A DNA stretch of 20,979 bases from Muribaculaceae bacterium (GTDB lineage Bacteria > Bacteroidota > Bacteroidia > Bacteroidales > Muribaculaceae), in contig VSPF01000028.1 of assembly GCA_009775195.1 (NCBI GenBank), positions 1 through 20,979 of the forward strand, in the 5' to 3' direction. The first letter of the stretch is position 1, and each line of letters starts with the position of its first letter. The translations under genes were made by a program, and so were the position numbers. This document shows positions 7,228 through 16,138 of the stretch, piece after piece. The notes under the pieces are model-generated. The model worked only from the letters and a program-made list of their open reading frames with translations. It made no database searches and was not told the origin of the DNA.

Positions 7228-9897
7228 TTATTTTGTTATTGTTAGCGAGTTTATTGTTGCGTTTCTGCCCCTTGCGCCCACGAGCATGGTAGTGGGGGCT
7301 TTGACTGTGAACGTGCCTTTGCGGCTGATGTCTACGGGCTTGCCGTCGGTGTCGGCGACGTATGGTTTCAATTTGCCCTTGCCACGGCAAGTGAGGGTGT
7401 AAGTGCCCGGCTCGAGGTAGATGCCCTGATAGATACATGCGTCTGCCAAGGCTACCTCGCCGGCCCTTGGCGCGTCGGCGCTGCCGTCGACCGTCCAGTA
7501 TGCCGTGCGGTCGCCGAAGTCGCTGTTCTTTAACTGCGTGCTGCCTTTCAGGCCGCAGTCGGTGATGAGCGTAGTGGGCACGACGCCGCTGAGGTCGCAT
7601 AGCGATAGGTATTCGTTGCCTGTTATGCGCAGGTTCTTGACCGGGGCGTAGTCGTCGGGCTCGGTGTTGTCGAACGGTTTACCGTCGAAGGGATTGTCGG
7701 GCCACGAGCCGACCGAGTGCCCCCCTCGCAGCACGCAGTCGCGCACCTCGATATTGTCAATCTCGTTGTAGTCCTGGCGAGGGTTTGTCGAGCCCCACGG
7801 AATGAGCGCGATAGCCTTGCCTGCACCGCCACGGTTGCTGTCGATATAGCTGCCAATGACCTCGATATGCCTTACCGACGAGTCGATTGAGTCAACTCTT
7901 TGGCGCCAAACGCCGCCTCGAGGGTCTTTGTAGCTGCTGCATAGCACTATGCCGTCGTCGTTAGACTCGAACACGCAGCGGCCCACGCGCACGTTTGTCA
8001 CGGCGTTGCCAAAGCTGAAGCCGTCGCCGCTGAGACAAGCTACCTCGTACAATTTCACATTGCCGATAAACACGCTGTCGGCGCGGTAAAATATAGTGTG
8101 GTAATTGTTGCACCGCACGATGTCGATATCGGAAATCTCGACATGCCTTGTGTTGCAGATTGCGATGGGCACAATGTGTATGCGGTCGCTGCAGGTGCGT
8201 GCGTAGTGCGTCCACAGCGGGTTTTCGCTGTATGTGTCGTCCATGCGTATTGTGCCACCGCCGGTTATTTTCACATGGTCGGTGTCTTTGGCCAGGATGA
8301 GGGGCCGGTTCGTGTACATGCAGTGTGTCCAGGGTATGCCGGGTATCACATTGTCGTGGCCGTACTCCGGGGGGTATTCGGTATAATGCTCAAAAATCGG
8401 CGACTGGCGCAGTACCGAGCCGCTGTCAATCACGAGATTGACACCGCGTCTGAGTTCGAGGTTGGTTGCAAGGTATGTGCGCTTGCCGTCGAGGAGCACC
8501 CGGCCACCGCCACCCTGGGCGGCAGCATCGATAGCTCGCTGTATGGCGGCATTGTCGTTGCTGATACCGTCGCCGACAGCACCGTAGTCTCTGACGAGGT
8601 AATCCTTTTCGGCTGTGTCGAATTGATACGGATTGTCGATAAAGTCGCGCCAGTTCGAAATAAAAAAGGGCTTGCCGACAGGTACTACCGAGCCGTCAGC
8701 GTGTCGTAGACCGGCTACAAAGCGGCTGCTGAGATGGCTCATCTTGCCATTGAGGCGGCTGTTGGGTATATTGCTGACGGTAAAAGCGGGCGATGCGGCC
8801 ACGCTGCCGAGGAGTTCGAGGCTGTCGAATGGCAGTTCTGACTGCCACAATGGGCAATGACGGATTTCTATAGTAGGGCCGTCGGCTACGTAGCCCGTGC
8901 CGAGTCGGCCCGAGATGCTGACAGCTGCCGGAGTGGCAGTACAGTCGGTTATCTCTCCGGCCGACACTTCTATTGGTGCCTCATATTCAAATGATACCCT
9001 GTCGATTAGCAGTGAGCCTTCCCCTCCAAGGGGCTCGAAACGCAACTTTTCCACGCGGCCCCGTGCTTGGCTTATATCAGATAAGTTGATATTGATTTGA
9101 GTCATTACGCCTGTAGGGGGCAGCGATACTGTCTTTGAAATTGTAGCGTCGCGGTCGGTGGTTACGGTGATTCTCAGGCTGTCGGCGGTGCTGTTGTTTA
9201 TGATGTTCAGCGCGACGGTGTTTCTTTTTTCAAGCTCGGGGTTATAGATGCTGTTACGGCTACCGATTGTGCTGATTTCGGCTCCCCCCCCTTGTTTGAA
9301 ATCAATCATCGCCGCCCCGCCATGTTGGCGTATGTTTGCGCCTCCTGAGGGTATGAACCTGTCGGCCGAGCCGGCTACCTCGAAGTCGAGGTCGAGCGGC
9401 TTGCCGGCCAATACCCTGTCGATGCTGAACCGTGCCTGCTCCCAAGGCTCGTCGGTCTGGTTGCGGACGGCAATCTCGAGGGCCGATATATCATCGAGGA
9501 ACGGACATGCGTGTACGTCGAATGTCACTCCTTGCCACAAGGTGGGTATTATATGAGCCGTGGCGGTAAACACGCTGTCGGCCGACGACCGCAGGGTCAG
9601 GCGCGTTTCGAAGTCGCGGCCCGGGCCTTGCGGCACTAAGATGTCATAGTTGATGACAGTATGTCCCGACAGGTCGACAGGTTCGTCGAAAGTATGGGTG
9701 TATGTGCGCCATTTCCATCCTTCTTCCCCGGCCGGGAAGACCGGCTCAAAACCTCCGCATGACCACGAGCATAACTTTAACGCCCCTGTCAACGAGCAGC
9801 GATTGGATACGTCGCGGCCCCCGGCCACTAAATGCAGGGCCGGTAGTATGGCAAAAACGGACAGGACTAACGCGATATGTGAGAATGAACGGTTCAT
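7228..9897 (-). CDS. GH28-like right-handed beta-helix protein (pectinase-like), multidomain
   Basis: From the chosen ATG the protein is 889 aa with a signal peptide (about residues 1-26). About residues 30-420 form beta-rich, probably carbohydrate-binding domains. The catalytic-type domain starts at RDYGAVGDG (about 436), typical of pectin-lyase-like helices, and runs to about 780. An accessory beta-domain ends the protein. GH28-style signatures are partial: SGDGFSFG (D625) replaces NTD, SNDDGIVL gives D647-D648 at the normal 22-residue spacing, and GGHSVGSW (H727) resembles the GHG motif but lies 79 residues further on; no RIK motif is seen. It is therefore a GH28-superfamily member or relative, plausibly acting on a galacturonan. 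The longer frame from 9918 is rejected because its ATG overlaps the -7 box. First gene of the operon. Confidence 0.78.
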   Translation of the reverse strand: MNRSFSHIALVLSVFAILPALHLVAGGRDVSNRCSLTGALKLCSWSCGGFEPVFPAGEEGWKWRTYTHTFDEPVDLSGHTVINYDILVPQGPGRDFETRLTLRSSADSVFTATAHIIPTLWQGVTFDVHACPFLDDISALEIAVRNQTDEPWEQARFSIDRVLAGKPLDLDFEVAGSADRFIPSGGANIRQHGGAAMIDFKQGGGAEISTIGSRNSIYNPELEKRNTVALNIINNSTADSLRITVTTDRDATISKTVSLPPTGVMTQININLSDISQARGRVEKLRFEPLGGEGSLLIDRVSFEYEAPIEVSAGEITDCTATPAAVSISGRLGTGYVADGPTIEIRHCPLWQSELPFDSLELLGSVAASPAFTVSNIPNSRLNGKMSHLSSRFVAGLRHADGSVVPVGKPFFISNWRDFIDNPYQFDTAEKDYLVRDYGAVGDGISNDNAAIQRAIDAAAQGGGGRVLLDGKRTYLATNLELRRGVNLVIDSGSVLRQSPIFEHYTEYPPEYGHDNVIPGIPWTHCMYTNRPLILAKDTDHVKITGGGTIRMDDTYSENPLWTHYARTCSDRIHIVPIAICNTRHVEISDIDIVRCNNYHTIFYRADSVFIGNVKLYEVACLSGDGFSFGNAVTNVRVGRCVFESNDDGIVLCSSYKDPRGGVWRQRVDSIDSSVRHIEVIGSYIDSNRGGAGKAIALIPWGSTNPRQDYNEIDNIEVRDCVLRGGHSVGSWPDNPFDGKPFDNTEPDDYAPVKNLRITGNEYLSLCDLSGVVPTTLITDCGLKGSTQLKNSDFGDRTAYWTVDGSADAPRAGEVALADACIYQGIYLEPGTYTLTCRGKGKLKPYVADTDGKPVDISRKGTFTVKAPTTMLVGARGRNATINSLTITK

Positions 9898-9917
9898 GTG
9901 CTGATTAAAGATATGCA

Positions 9918-9925
9918 CAAATTTA
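9918..9925 (-). promoter_or_regulatory. -7 promoter box for the GH28-like operon
   Basis: The minus strand reads TAAATTTG, an exact TAnnTTTG match. Transcription would begin a few bases downstream, near 9911-9914, leaving about 15 nt of leader before the ATG at 9895-9897. This excludes the upstream in-frame ATG at 9916-9918, whose A overlaps the last base of the box. No clear -33 TTTG is visible. Confidence 0.55.
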
Positions 9926-10064
9926 GTTATTAATTATTTAGTATCATTTCTCCGCATGTGTCAAATTTTTTTTAATCTGTTTTTTATATTCGTCGCAAAT
10001 AAATAATGTGCGGATGCGATAAAAGTTGAGACATATCAAAACAAATCATATGGCGTCAAAGTAC

Positions 10065-10072
10065 TACCTTTA
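10065..10072 (+). promoter_or_regulatory. Probable -7 promoter box for the TIM-barrel/GH106 operon
   Basis: TACCTTTA matches TAnnTTTG at all but the last base and lies 31 nt before the ATG at 10104. A -33 element is not evident, which fits a promoter needing an activator. Weak on its own. Confidence 0.4.
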
Positions 10073-10103
10073 CAGCAAAAACCTATAACTATACCATAAC
10101 GAT

Positions 10104-12884
10104 ATGAGATTACAAGCCTCTCTGGGCGCTCTGCTATGTGTTGTTGCTGCTTATGCAGTCACGCCATACGAGCTTGAATTGGAAGAAACACTGCCTGAAA
10201 AATCCGGTATTTCTAAAATCGACTATAAAGCCGACGGTGATTACTGGGTGATGACTGTTTCGGAGAATAATTTCGGCGATACCCGGCCGACCGTACGGTG
10301 CAAGCCCCTTGCAGCGGAACTTGAAAAAGACCTTGCCGTGCTGGCCTTCGAGTACCGCAGCGACAAGGCTGTCGGGTACTTCCGCTTCACCGCCAACAAG
10401 GCCGGACGTAAAGCCGACCGCACATATACCAAGGACTGCGTGATAACGATGCCGGCCTCGGAAAAATGGCAGACTGTGCGAGTGTCGATAAAGGCCGCCC
10501 GAACGAACCCGATTTACAAAGTCGGTATGGCCGAGCAATATTTCGACCTCGGTTTTATGGACCTCGTGCCGACGGCTACGCTCGAGTTGCGCAACATCCG
10601 CATAGAGGAAAACGAGGTGTCGCCACGGCCGATAGAGCTGACACTTTCGCCCGAGAATATTATCGAGGCCGAAGATTTTAACCGCAGCACGACAGGCAGC
10701 GCGTTTACGGCGCGTCAGGCCGACCGCACCCAAATCACGAGCTATGTCGACCCCGTACCGGGCGAATTTCCCATCTATGCCTTTACTTCTGCAGGATATG
10801 TGATGGTGCCCTCAGCCGAAGGCGGTTGGGACTGGGAAGCATCGGCAAAACTCCTGCAAAAAAAATACCAGGACATGTATGCCGCCGGGTTCAACATCAC
10901 CGAGGGTACGGCGTGGCCCGGCGTTGACCAGGCCGCGCTATTCCGCGACAGGGATGTCAACGGATACCCCATCTACCTCTTCGAGGGCACGAACCTGAAG
11001 ATGATGATGCGCTCGGGCATGGGCGACAACAACGAGGTACAGCAATTTGTAGGCGAGAACAAGCAATCGCCCAACCTTGCGGGCTACTGTATTTACGACG
11101 AGCCACACTGCACGCATTTCCAGACCGTTAGGGCGAAACTCGAGCGCGTTCGCGCCGTCGACGACACGCACCTGCTCTACGGCAACCTGCTGCACATCAA
11201 CACGCCGCCCGCAGCCATAGGCGCGACAAGCTACGACAACTATGTAGAGCGCTACATCAACGAGACCAATATGGGCTTCCTCAGCTATGACTATTACGGT
11301 GTGCGCTGCAATAATCCTAACGACGAGTCAGAGGTTACACTTATGCCCAACTATTTCCAAAATCTCGAGATTATATCGAAATTCGCCAAGGCTTACAATA
11401 CCAAATTCTGGGCTTTTACTCGCTCGAGTCAGAGTGTTGACTGGCATACGGTAGAAGGCGTTATGGGCAGTATGCGCTACAAATACCCAATACCGACCGA
11501 GGAGTGGATGCGCGTACAGGCTTTCGCGGCACTCCTCTACGGTGCCCAGGGTCTGCAATACTGGCCTTATGCCTCGTGCGAACCAGGCGACATGGCCCCG
11601 GTCGACAACGACGGCAACCTGAGCCAGACATATTATTATGCCAAGAATATCAATACCGATGTCAAGGCTCTTACATGGGTATTCCTCGGTGCCGAGATGC
11701 TGCGTGTGGGGCACACCAATCCCGAAACGCCCATAGGCTGTCTTCGCCTCAGCGAGGCAATGCTGCCCGACGGGATTGCCAATGTCACCACCGATGGTTC
11801 GGGTATGGCAGTAGGCATGTTGCAGAACGGCTCGAATATGTTCGTTATGGTTCTCAACACCGATATACACAACGAGCAGACTGCCACAGTCAAAGTAGAC
11901 CGTAAAATAAAGCGCGTGAAAATGGACGGCACCACAGAAGATGTCGCTGCCGGTACTTATAGCACACCGCTTCGCCCGGGTAGCTTCTTACTCTATCTGA
12001 CAAGTGAGACGGAGGCACTACGTGACAACTATGTCTCTACTCCCGGTAATCATTCCGACTATCGTCTCGACGCCCCCGAGGTCGCAATTACTGCCTCGCA
12101 GTCAGCCTCTAATGGTCATTATGTGGCCGATATGGGTACTACGAGCTGGGATATATATTCGCTCATCACACCCGAAACTCCCGACAGGGCTGTGACAGTA
12201 GACCAGGCAATCGAGAACTGGGGCGCGACATATAGTTACTCATTTACAGTGCCTGAGGATATGGTTGCCAATCTCTATATAGGTCATTGTGTACCATGGG
12301 CCGACTATGTCCGCGTGGCGTCGGCCGGTGCCATTCCCGGCATAAGCTATACCATTGCTGGCAATCCCACACTCAACTGGCCCAGGCAGTATGCCGCTTC
12401 TATGGTGCTGTCGATTGACGGGGTGGAGTTAAGCCCGTCGAACCAGTCCATGCGCCCTGCCGTGCCCGAGGTCTTTGACGAGGATGGAGCCGAGTTTAAC
12501 CGTGTCCTTGCCGACAAATCGCAATGGGTGTCTACAGCCGGTAGCGAAGGCATGCCCACCAATGTGCTGTACTTCTGGCCGGAGCAGGGCGGTGACAATA
12601 CTTTTGCCACCCACTATAACGCCAAACCCGACTATCAGGGAGTGACCCTCAAGGCCGGCGTGCACAGGCTGACTGTGAAATCGTTGTCATACCCGTGGCA
12701 TTTCGACAATATCAAAATCGACACGCAGAATGCCTCGTCGGGCCTCGATGCGGTCGCTATCGACAATACCGATGCACCTGTCTATTGGTACAACCTGCAG
12801 GGTATAGCCATAGACCCCGCGACCGCAGCCCCCGGCCTCTATCTGCGCAGGCAGGGAAATGAAACAAAGAAAATAAAACTATAA
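10104..12884 (+). CDS. Unclassified multidomain TIM-barrel glycosidase-like protein
   Basis: The 926-aa secreted protein (signal peptide about residues 1-18) resembles clan GH-A enzymes but I cannot place it in a numbered family. A beta-sandwich (about 22-170) precedes a barrel (about 222-530). LAGYCIYDEPHC holds a D332-E333-P334 motif in the position of the acid/base after strand 4. FLSYDYYG, KFWAFTRSS and ALLYGAQGLQYWPY follow in the order expected for later strands. No nucleophile Glu is obvious; E493 is one candidate. A small sandwich (about 545-635) and a carbohydrate-binding-like domain (about 655-875, ending HRLTVKSLSYPWHFDNIKI) come next. The last 45 residues form a YNLQG...PGLYLRRQG tail resembling Bacteroidota C-terminal sorting-type regions. 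First gene of the plus-strand operon, 27 nt before the GH106 gene. Function open: endo- or exo-glycosidase is most likely. Confidence 0.72.
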   Translation: MRLQASLGALLCVVAAYAVTPYELELEETLPEKSGISKIDYKADGDYWVMTVSENNFGDTRPTVRCKPLAAELEKDLAVLAFEYRSDKAVGYFRFTANKAGRKADRTYTKDCVITMPASEKWQTVRVSIKAARTNPIYKVGMAEQYFDLGFMDLVPTATLELRNIRIEENEVSPRPIELTLSPENIIEAEDFNRSTTGSAFTARQADRTQITSYVDPVPGEFPIYAFTSAGYVMVPSAEGGWDWEASAKLLQKKYQDMYAAGFNITEGTAWPGVDQAALFRDRDVNGYPIYLFEGTNLKMMMRSGMGDNNEVQQFVGENKQSPNLAGYCIYDEPHCTHFQTVRAKLERVRAVDDTHLLYGNLLHINTPPAAIGATSYDNYVERYINETNMGFLSYDYYGVRCNNPNDESEVTLMPNYFQNLEIISKFAKAYNTKFWAFTRSSQSVDWHTVEGVMGSMRYKYPIPTEEWMRVQAFAALLYGAQGLQYWPYASCEPGDMAPVDNDGNLSQTYYYAKNINTDVKALTWVFLGAEMLRVGHTNPETPIGCLRLSEAMLPDGIANVTTDGSGMAVGMLQNGSNMFVMVLNTDIHNEQTATVKVDRKIKRVKMDGTTEDVAAGTYSTPLRPGSFLLYLTSETEALRDNYVSTPGNHSDYRLDAPEVAITASQSASNGHYVADMGTTSWDIYSLITPETPDRAVTVDQAIENWGATYSYSFTVPEDMVANLYIGHCVPWADYVRVASAGAIPGISYTIAGNPTLNWPRQYAASMVLSIDGVELSPSNQSMRPAVPEVFDEDGAEFNRVLADKSQWVSTAGSEGMPTNVLYFWPEQGGDNTFATHYNAKPDYQGVTLKAGVHRLTVKSLSYPWHFDNIKIDTQNASSGLDAVAIDNTDAPVYWYNLQGIAIDPATAAPGLYLRRQGNETKKIKL

Positions 12885-12911
12885 GGAAACGAAAACCTAA
12901 ACCAAATCATT

Positions 12912-15900
12912 ATGCGTTTAAAAAATGTGGTATTTTCCGTGACGACGCTTGCAGCTGCGAGTCTGCTGGCAACGTCGTGCGGACAACAGCCGTCGTCAGT
13001 ATCCATAGCGACTGTCGAAGACAACTTCATGTCGCCCCCCGACAGCATCCGTGTTGCGGCATACTGGTACTGGCTCAACGACAACCTCTCGCCTGAAGGT
13101 GCCGTGAAAGACCTGCAGGCAATGAAGAAGGCCGGTATAACCCGTGCCCAGATAGGCATGATAGGTATCGACGGCCTGCCTTACGGCGATGCGAAGTACA
13201 ATAGCGACCTGTGGTGGGAGACACTGCACCAGGCCCTTAAGACCGCCGGAGAGCTCGATATCGAAATTGGTATTTTCAACTGTCCCGGCTGGAGCCAGTC
13301 GGGTGGCCCGTGGGTAAAGCCTCAGGAGGCTATGCGCCGCATCGTGTCGGCCCAGACCATAGTCGAGGGCCCCGGTAAGCAGAGCATCGAACTGCCGGCA
13401 GTCGATGGTGCCTGCCAGGACGAGGCTGTAATTGCCTACCCGGCTTTCACCAAAGAAGCCTATGCCCAGACTTTCAGTATCAAAAAGAGTGAAGGCCAGC
13501 CCGTGGCACAAGTGATGCAGCTCGACAAACCGTCGACACTGCGCAGTGTCGAGGTAAAGGTCGGCACACCTATAAATACCATGGCTGTGCTTAAGGCTCG
13601 CGATGGCAATGATTGGAAAGAAATCAAGACTTTTGCAATTGACCGCTACAACGACCAGAATATCGTGGGCTTCGAGCCTTACGCCCCGGTTATTGTCGCC
13701 ATACCCGAGGCTGAGTACAACGAACTCATGCTCGAAATAGCCCCTGTAGGTGCCGGGCAGATTGATGTCACATTGTCAGAACAGCCCAAGGTTGAGCGTA
13801 CGGCCGAGAAGCAGTTGGCCAAGATGTGCCAGGTGCCACTGCCGATGTGGGATTTCTATATGTGGGGCGAGCAGCCTGACTACACTGCCGCAGACTGGAC
13901 TATAGACCCGGCGAAGGTGGTAGTACTTACCAATGATGTGAAAGATGGTGTCCTGACCTGGGATGTGCCCGAAGGCCGATGGGTAGTGTCGCGCATAGCA
14001 ATGGCACCAACGGGCGTGACCAACTCGCCGGCCTCACCCGAGGCAACCGGTCTCGAAATCGACAAAATCAACAAAGAACATCTTGAAGGGCATTTCGATG
14101 CCTATATAGGCGAAATCTTACGTCGCATACCGGCCGAAGACCGCAAGACATTCCGTATCGTCGTAGAGGATAGCTATGAGACCGGCGGTCAGAACTGGAC
14201 CGACGGCCTGGCCGAGAAATTTACCGAGCGCTACGGATATTCACCGCTGCCTTACCTGCCTGTATTACAGGGCATACCCGTGGGCAGTAACGAGATGTCG
14301 GACCGCTTCTTGTGGGACCTCCGCCGCCTCGTTGCCGACTTGGTCGCATACGAATATGTGGGCGGTTTGAAAGAAATATCGAATAAACACGGACTTACCA
14401 CCTGGCTCGAGAACTACGGCCACTGGGGCTTCCCGAGCGAGTTCCTGCTCTACGGCGGCCAGAGCGACGAAGTCGCAGGCGAATACTGGAGCGAGGGCAC
14501 ACTCGGCGATATCGAGAACCGTGCCGCCTCGTCGTGTGGCCATATCTATGGCAAGCCCAAGATTTGGGCCGAGTCGTGCACGGCTGCCGGTAATCCCTTC
14601 GGTCGTTACCCCTACGTGATGAAGCAGCGCGTAGACCGTTTCTTTACCGAGGGCATCAATGCCTCGCTCCTGCACCTCGTCATACACCAGCTCGATACTC
14701 CCGAAGAGCCCGGCCTCGCCGCATGGTTCGGCAACGAGTTCAACCGCAAGAACACCTGGTTCGAACAGCTCGACCTATTTACCGACTATCTGCGTCGCTG
14801 CAATTATGTGCTGCAACAGGGCCGCTATGTGGCCGATGCCGCGTATTTTATCGGTGAGGATGCGCCCAAGATGACGGGAGAGTGCAATCCGCCCCTGCCC
14901 GAGGGCTATTCGTTCGACTATATCAATGCCGATATTCTCAAAAACCACGCCAAGGTGAAAGACGGGCGCCTGGTGCTCGACAGCGGCATGGAATACAGCG
15001 TGCTCGTGCTGCCTAACCAGGATACCATGAGGCCCGAGATGCTGAAATGTATCGAGAAGTTTGTAAAGGACGGCCTGACAGTCGTCGGCCCCGCGCCAGT
15101 GCGTTCCCCGAGTCTCGAAGGTTATCCGCAAGCTGACGCTGCAGTGCGCGAGATTGCCTCTACTATGTGGTCTGACGGAGCGAAAGTGACAGAGCTTGGC
15201 AAGGGACGTGTCTTTGCAGCCGGTACGACGATGCAGGAAGTTTTCGATGCCATCAATCTCCGTCCCGACCTGAGTGTGCCTGCCGGCGAACAAATGCCCC
15301 TGTTTATTCACCGCACGCTCAAGGATGCACAGATTTATTTCATTGCCAACCCCACGGAGCAGGCTATTTCCATCAACCCGACATTCCGTGCCGCTGCCGG
15401 TCTGCACCCGCAATTGTGGAACCCTGCAAACGGTACTGTCCGGACGCTGCCTCAGTTTATGCCTGCAGCCGACAATGGTATAACCGTGCCCGTGCAGCTC
15501 GAGCCGCTCGAGAGCGCGTTTATCGTATTCCGCAAGGATGCCGGACAGGCAGCCGGGACGCTCAATTATCCCGCTTATGATACTGTCGCCGACCTGACTA
15601 ACTCGACATGGGACATAGCCTTCGAGTCGACGCGCCGTGGCCCGCAGCCAATCAGCACAGACTCGCTGTTCGACTGGTCGCAACACCCCGACAAGGCAGT
15701 CGCAAACTACTCGGGCAAGGCTGTGTATACCACACAGTTCGATTTGGCCGAGCTGCCCCAGGGCAGGACTTATGTCGACCTCGGCAAGGTCATGGTCATG
15801 GCAAAGGTAAAGGTCAACGGCCAGTATGCCGGCGGTGTGTGGACATATCCCTACCGTGTCGATATCACGCCTCTGCTCCAGGCCGGTAAGAACACTCTCG

Positions 15901-16061
15901 AAGTCGAGGTTGTGAGCACATGGCGTAACCGCCTGATTGGCGATGCTGCCCTGCCAGCCGACCAGCGACTGACAAAGGTGAATTTCGAGATTGTCAACCC
16001 CGGCGAGGCCCTTCAGCCCTCGGGACTCCTCGGCCCGGTAAGGGTGATTGCAGAAAAGTAG
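12912..16061 (+). CDS. GH106 alpha-L-rhamnosidase lipoprotein
   Basis: The 1049-aa product matches GH106 in length and order of blocks. GH106 enzymes are inverting, calcium-dependent alpha-L-rhamnosidases, including B. thetaiotaomicron BT0986, which acts on rhamnogalacturonan II. A lipobox LLATSC (Cys23) anchors it in a membrane. The characteristic start PPDSIRVAAYWYW spans 42-54. IEIGIFNCPGWSQSGGPW follows at about 117-134, then VVEDSYETGGQNWTDG (417-432). The block with E500, E524 (GEYW) and AESCTAAG (E554) carries conserved acidic residues, and GINASLLHLVIHQ follows. A C-terminal jelly-roll domain spans about 895-1045 (VKVNGQYAGGVWTYPYRVDI, NRLIGD). I have not assigned the catalytic acid and base. 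It follows the TIM-barrel gene by 27 nt and ends just before a hairpin. It is the clearest evidence that the target glycan contains rhamnose. Confidence 0.92.
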   Translation: MRLKNVVFSVTTLAAASLLATSCGQQPSSVSIATVEDNFMSPPDSIRVAAYWYWLNDNLSPEGAVKDLQAMKKAGITRAQIGMIGIDGLPYGDAKYNSDLWWETLHQALKTAGELDIEIGIFNCPGWSQSGGPWVKPQEAMRRIVSAQTIVEGPGKQSIELPAVDGACQDEAVIAYPAFTKEAYAQTFSIKKSEGQPVAQVMQLDKPSTLRSVEVKVGTPINTMAVLKARDGNDWKEIKTFAIDRYNDQNIVGFEPYAPVIVAIPEAEYNELMLEIAPVGAGQIDVTLSEQPKVERTAEKQLAKMCQVPLPMWDFYMWGEQPDYTAADWTIDPAKVVVLTNDVKDGVLTWDVPEGRWVVSRIAMAPTGVTNSPASPEATGLEIDKINKEHLEGHFDAYIGEILRRIPAEDRKTFRIVVEDSYETGGQNWTDGLAEKFTERYGYSPLPYLPVLQGIPVGSNEMSDRFLWDLRRLVADLVAYEYVGGLKEISNKHGLTTWLENYGHWGFPSEFLLYGGQSDEVAGEYWSEGTLGDIENRAASSCGHIYGKPKIWAESCTAAGNPFGRYPYVMKQRVDRFFTEGINASLLHLVIHQLDTPEEPGLAAWFGNEFNRKNTWFEQLDLFTDYLRRCNYVLQQGRYVADAAYFIGEDAPKMTGECNPPLPEGYSFDYINADILKNHAKVKDGRLVLDSGMEYSVLVLPNQDTMRPEMLKCIEKFVKDGLTVVGPAPVRSPSLEGYPQADAAVREIASTMWSDGAKVTELGKGRVFAAGTTMQEVFDAINLRPDLSVPAGEQMPLFIHRTLKDAQIYFIANPTEQAISINPTFRAAAGLHPQLWNPANGTVRTLPQFMPAADNGITVPVQLEPLESAFIVFRKDAGQAAGTLNYPAYDTVADLTNSTWDIAFESTRRGPQPISTDSLFDWSQHPDKAVANYSGKAVYTTQFDLAELPQGRTYVDLGKVMVMAKVKVNGQYAGGVWTYPYRVDITPLLQAGKNTLEVEVVSTWRNRLIGDAALPADQRLTKVNFEIVNPGEALQPSGLLGPVRVIAEK

Positions 16062-16082
16062 TTAAATTGTATATTTTGTAAT

Positions 16083-16115
16083 CAGGCCGCATATCCGTCG
16101 TGGATATGCGGCCTG
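16083..16115. terminator. Hairpin between convergent GH106 and beta-barrel genes
   Basis: Perfect 14-nt arms, CAGGCCGCATATCC (16083-16096) and its complement (16102-16115), enclose a 5-nt loop. It lies 21 nt after the GH106 stop and 23 nt beyond the minus-strand stop at 16139. The following T-tracts are short (TATTTG on plus, ATTACAAAAT on minus), so termination efficiency is uncertain, but stem strength and position favour a shared terminator. Confidence 0.75.
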
Positions 16116-16138
16116 TATTTGTGCATTAAAACAAAATT

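Larger units (their letters stand above)
9898..10103. promoter_or_regulatory. Divergent control region between the two enzyme operons
   Basis: This 206-nt stretch separates the minus-strand GH28-like operon from the plus-strand TIM-barrel/GH106 operon and contains no gene. It holds promoter boxes for both directions (see 9918-9925 and 10065-10072). The middle is AT-rich, with two T-tracts in an imperfect 12-nt tandem arrangement (9968-9979, 9980-9991). A widely spaced TCCGCA...TGCGGA inverted pair (9951-9956, 10009-10014) flanks them. This is the most probable place for the regulator encoded at 16784-20866 to bind, but that is inference. Confidence 0.6.

Noticed and set aside
9916..9918. Upstream ATG giving a GH28-like protein seven residues longer
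   Set aside because: It overlaps the last base of the -7 promoter box, so it would lie upstream of the transcript; the ATG at 9895-9897 directly precedes a good signal peptide.
9966..9985. T-tracts read as a terminator or mobile-element end
   Set aside because: No GC-rich stem precedes them and no inverted repeat or target duplication flanks them; they fit an AT-rich promoter region.
14775..15686. Minus-strand ORF of 303 codons inside the GH106 gene
   Set aside because: It is entirely antisense to a clear GH106 reading frame and its product shows no recognisable family motif.
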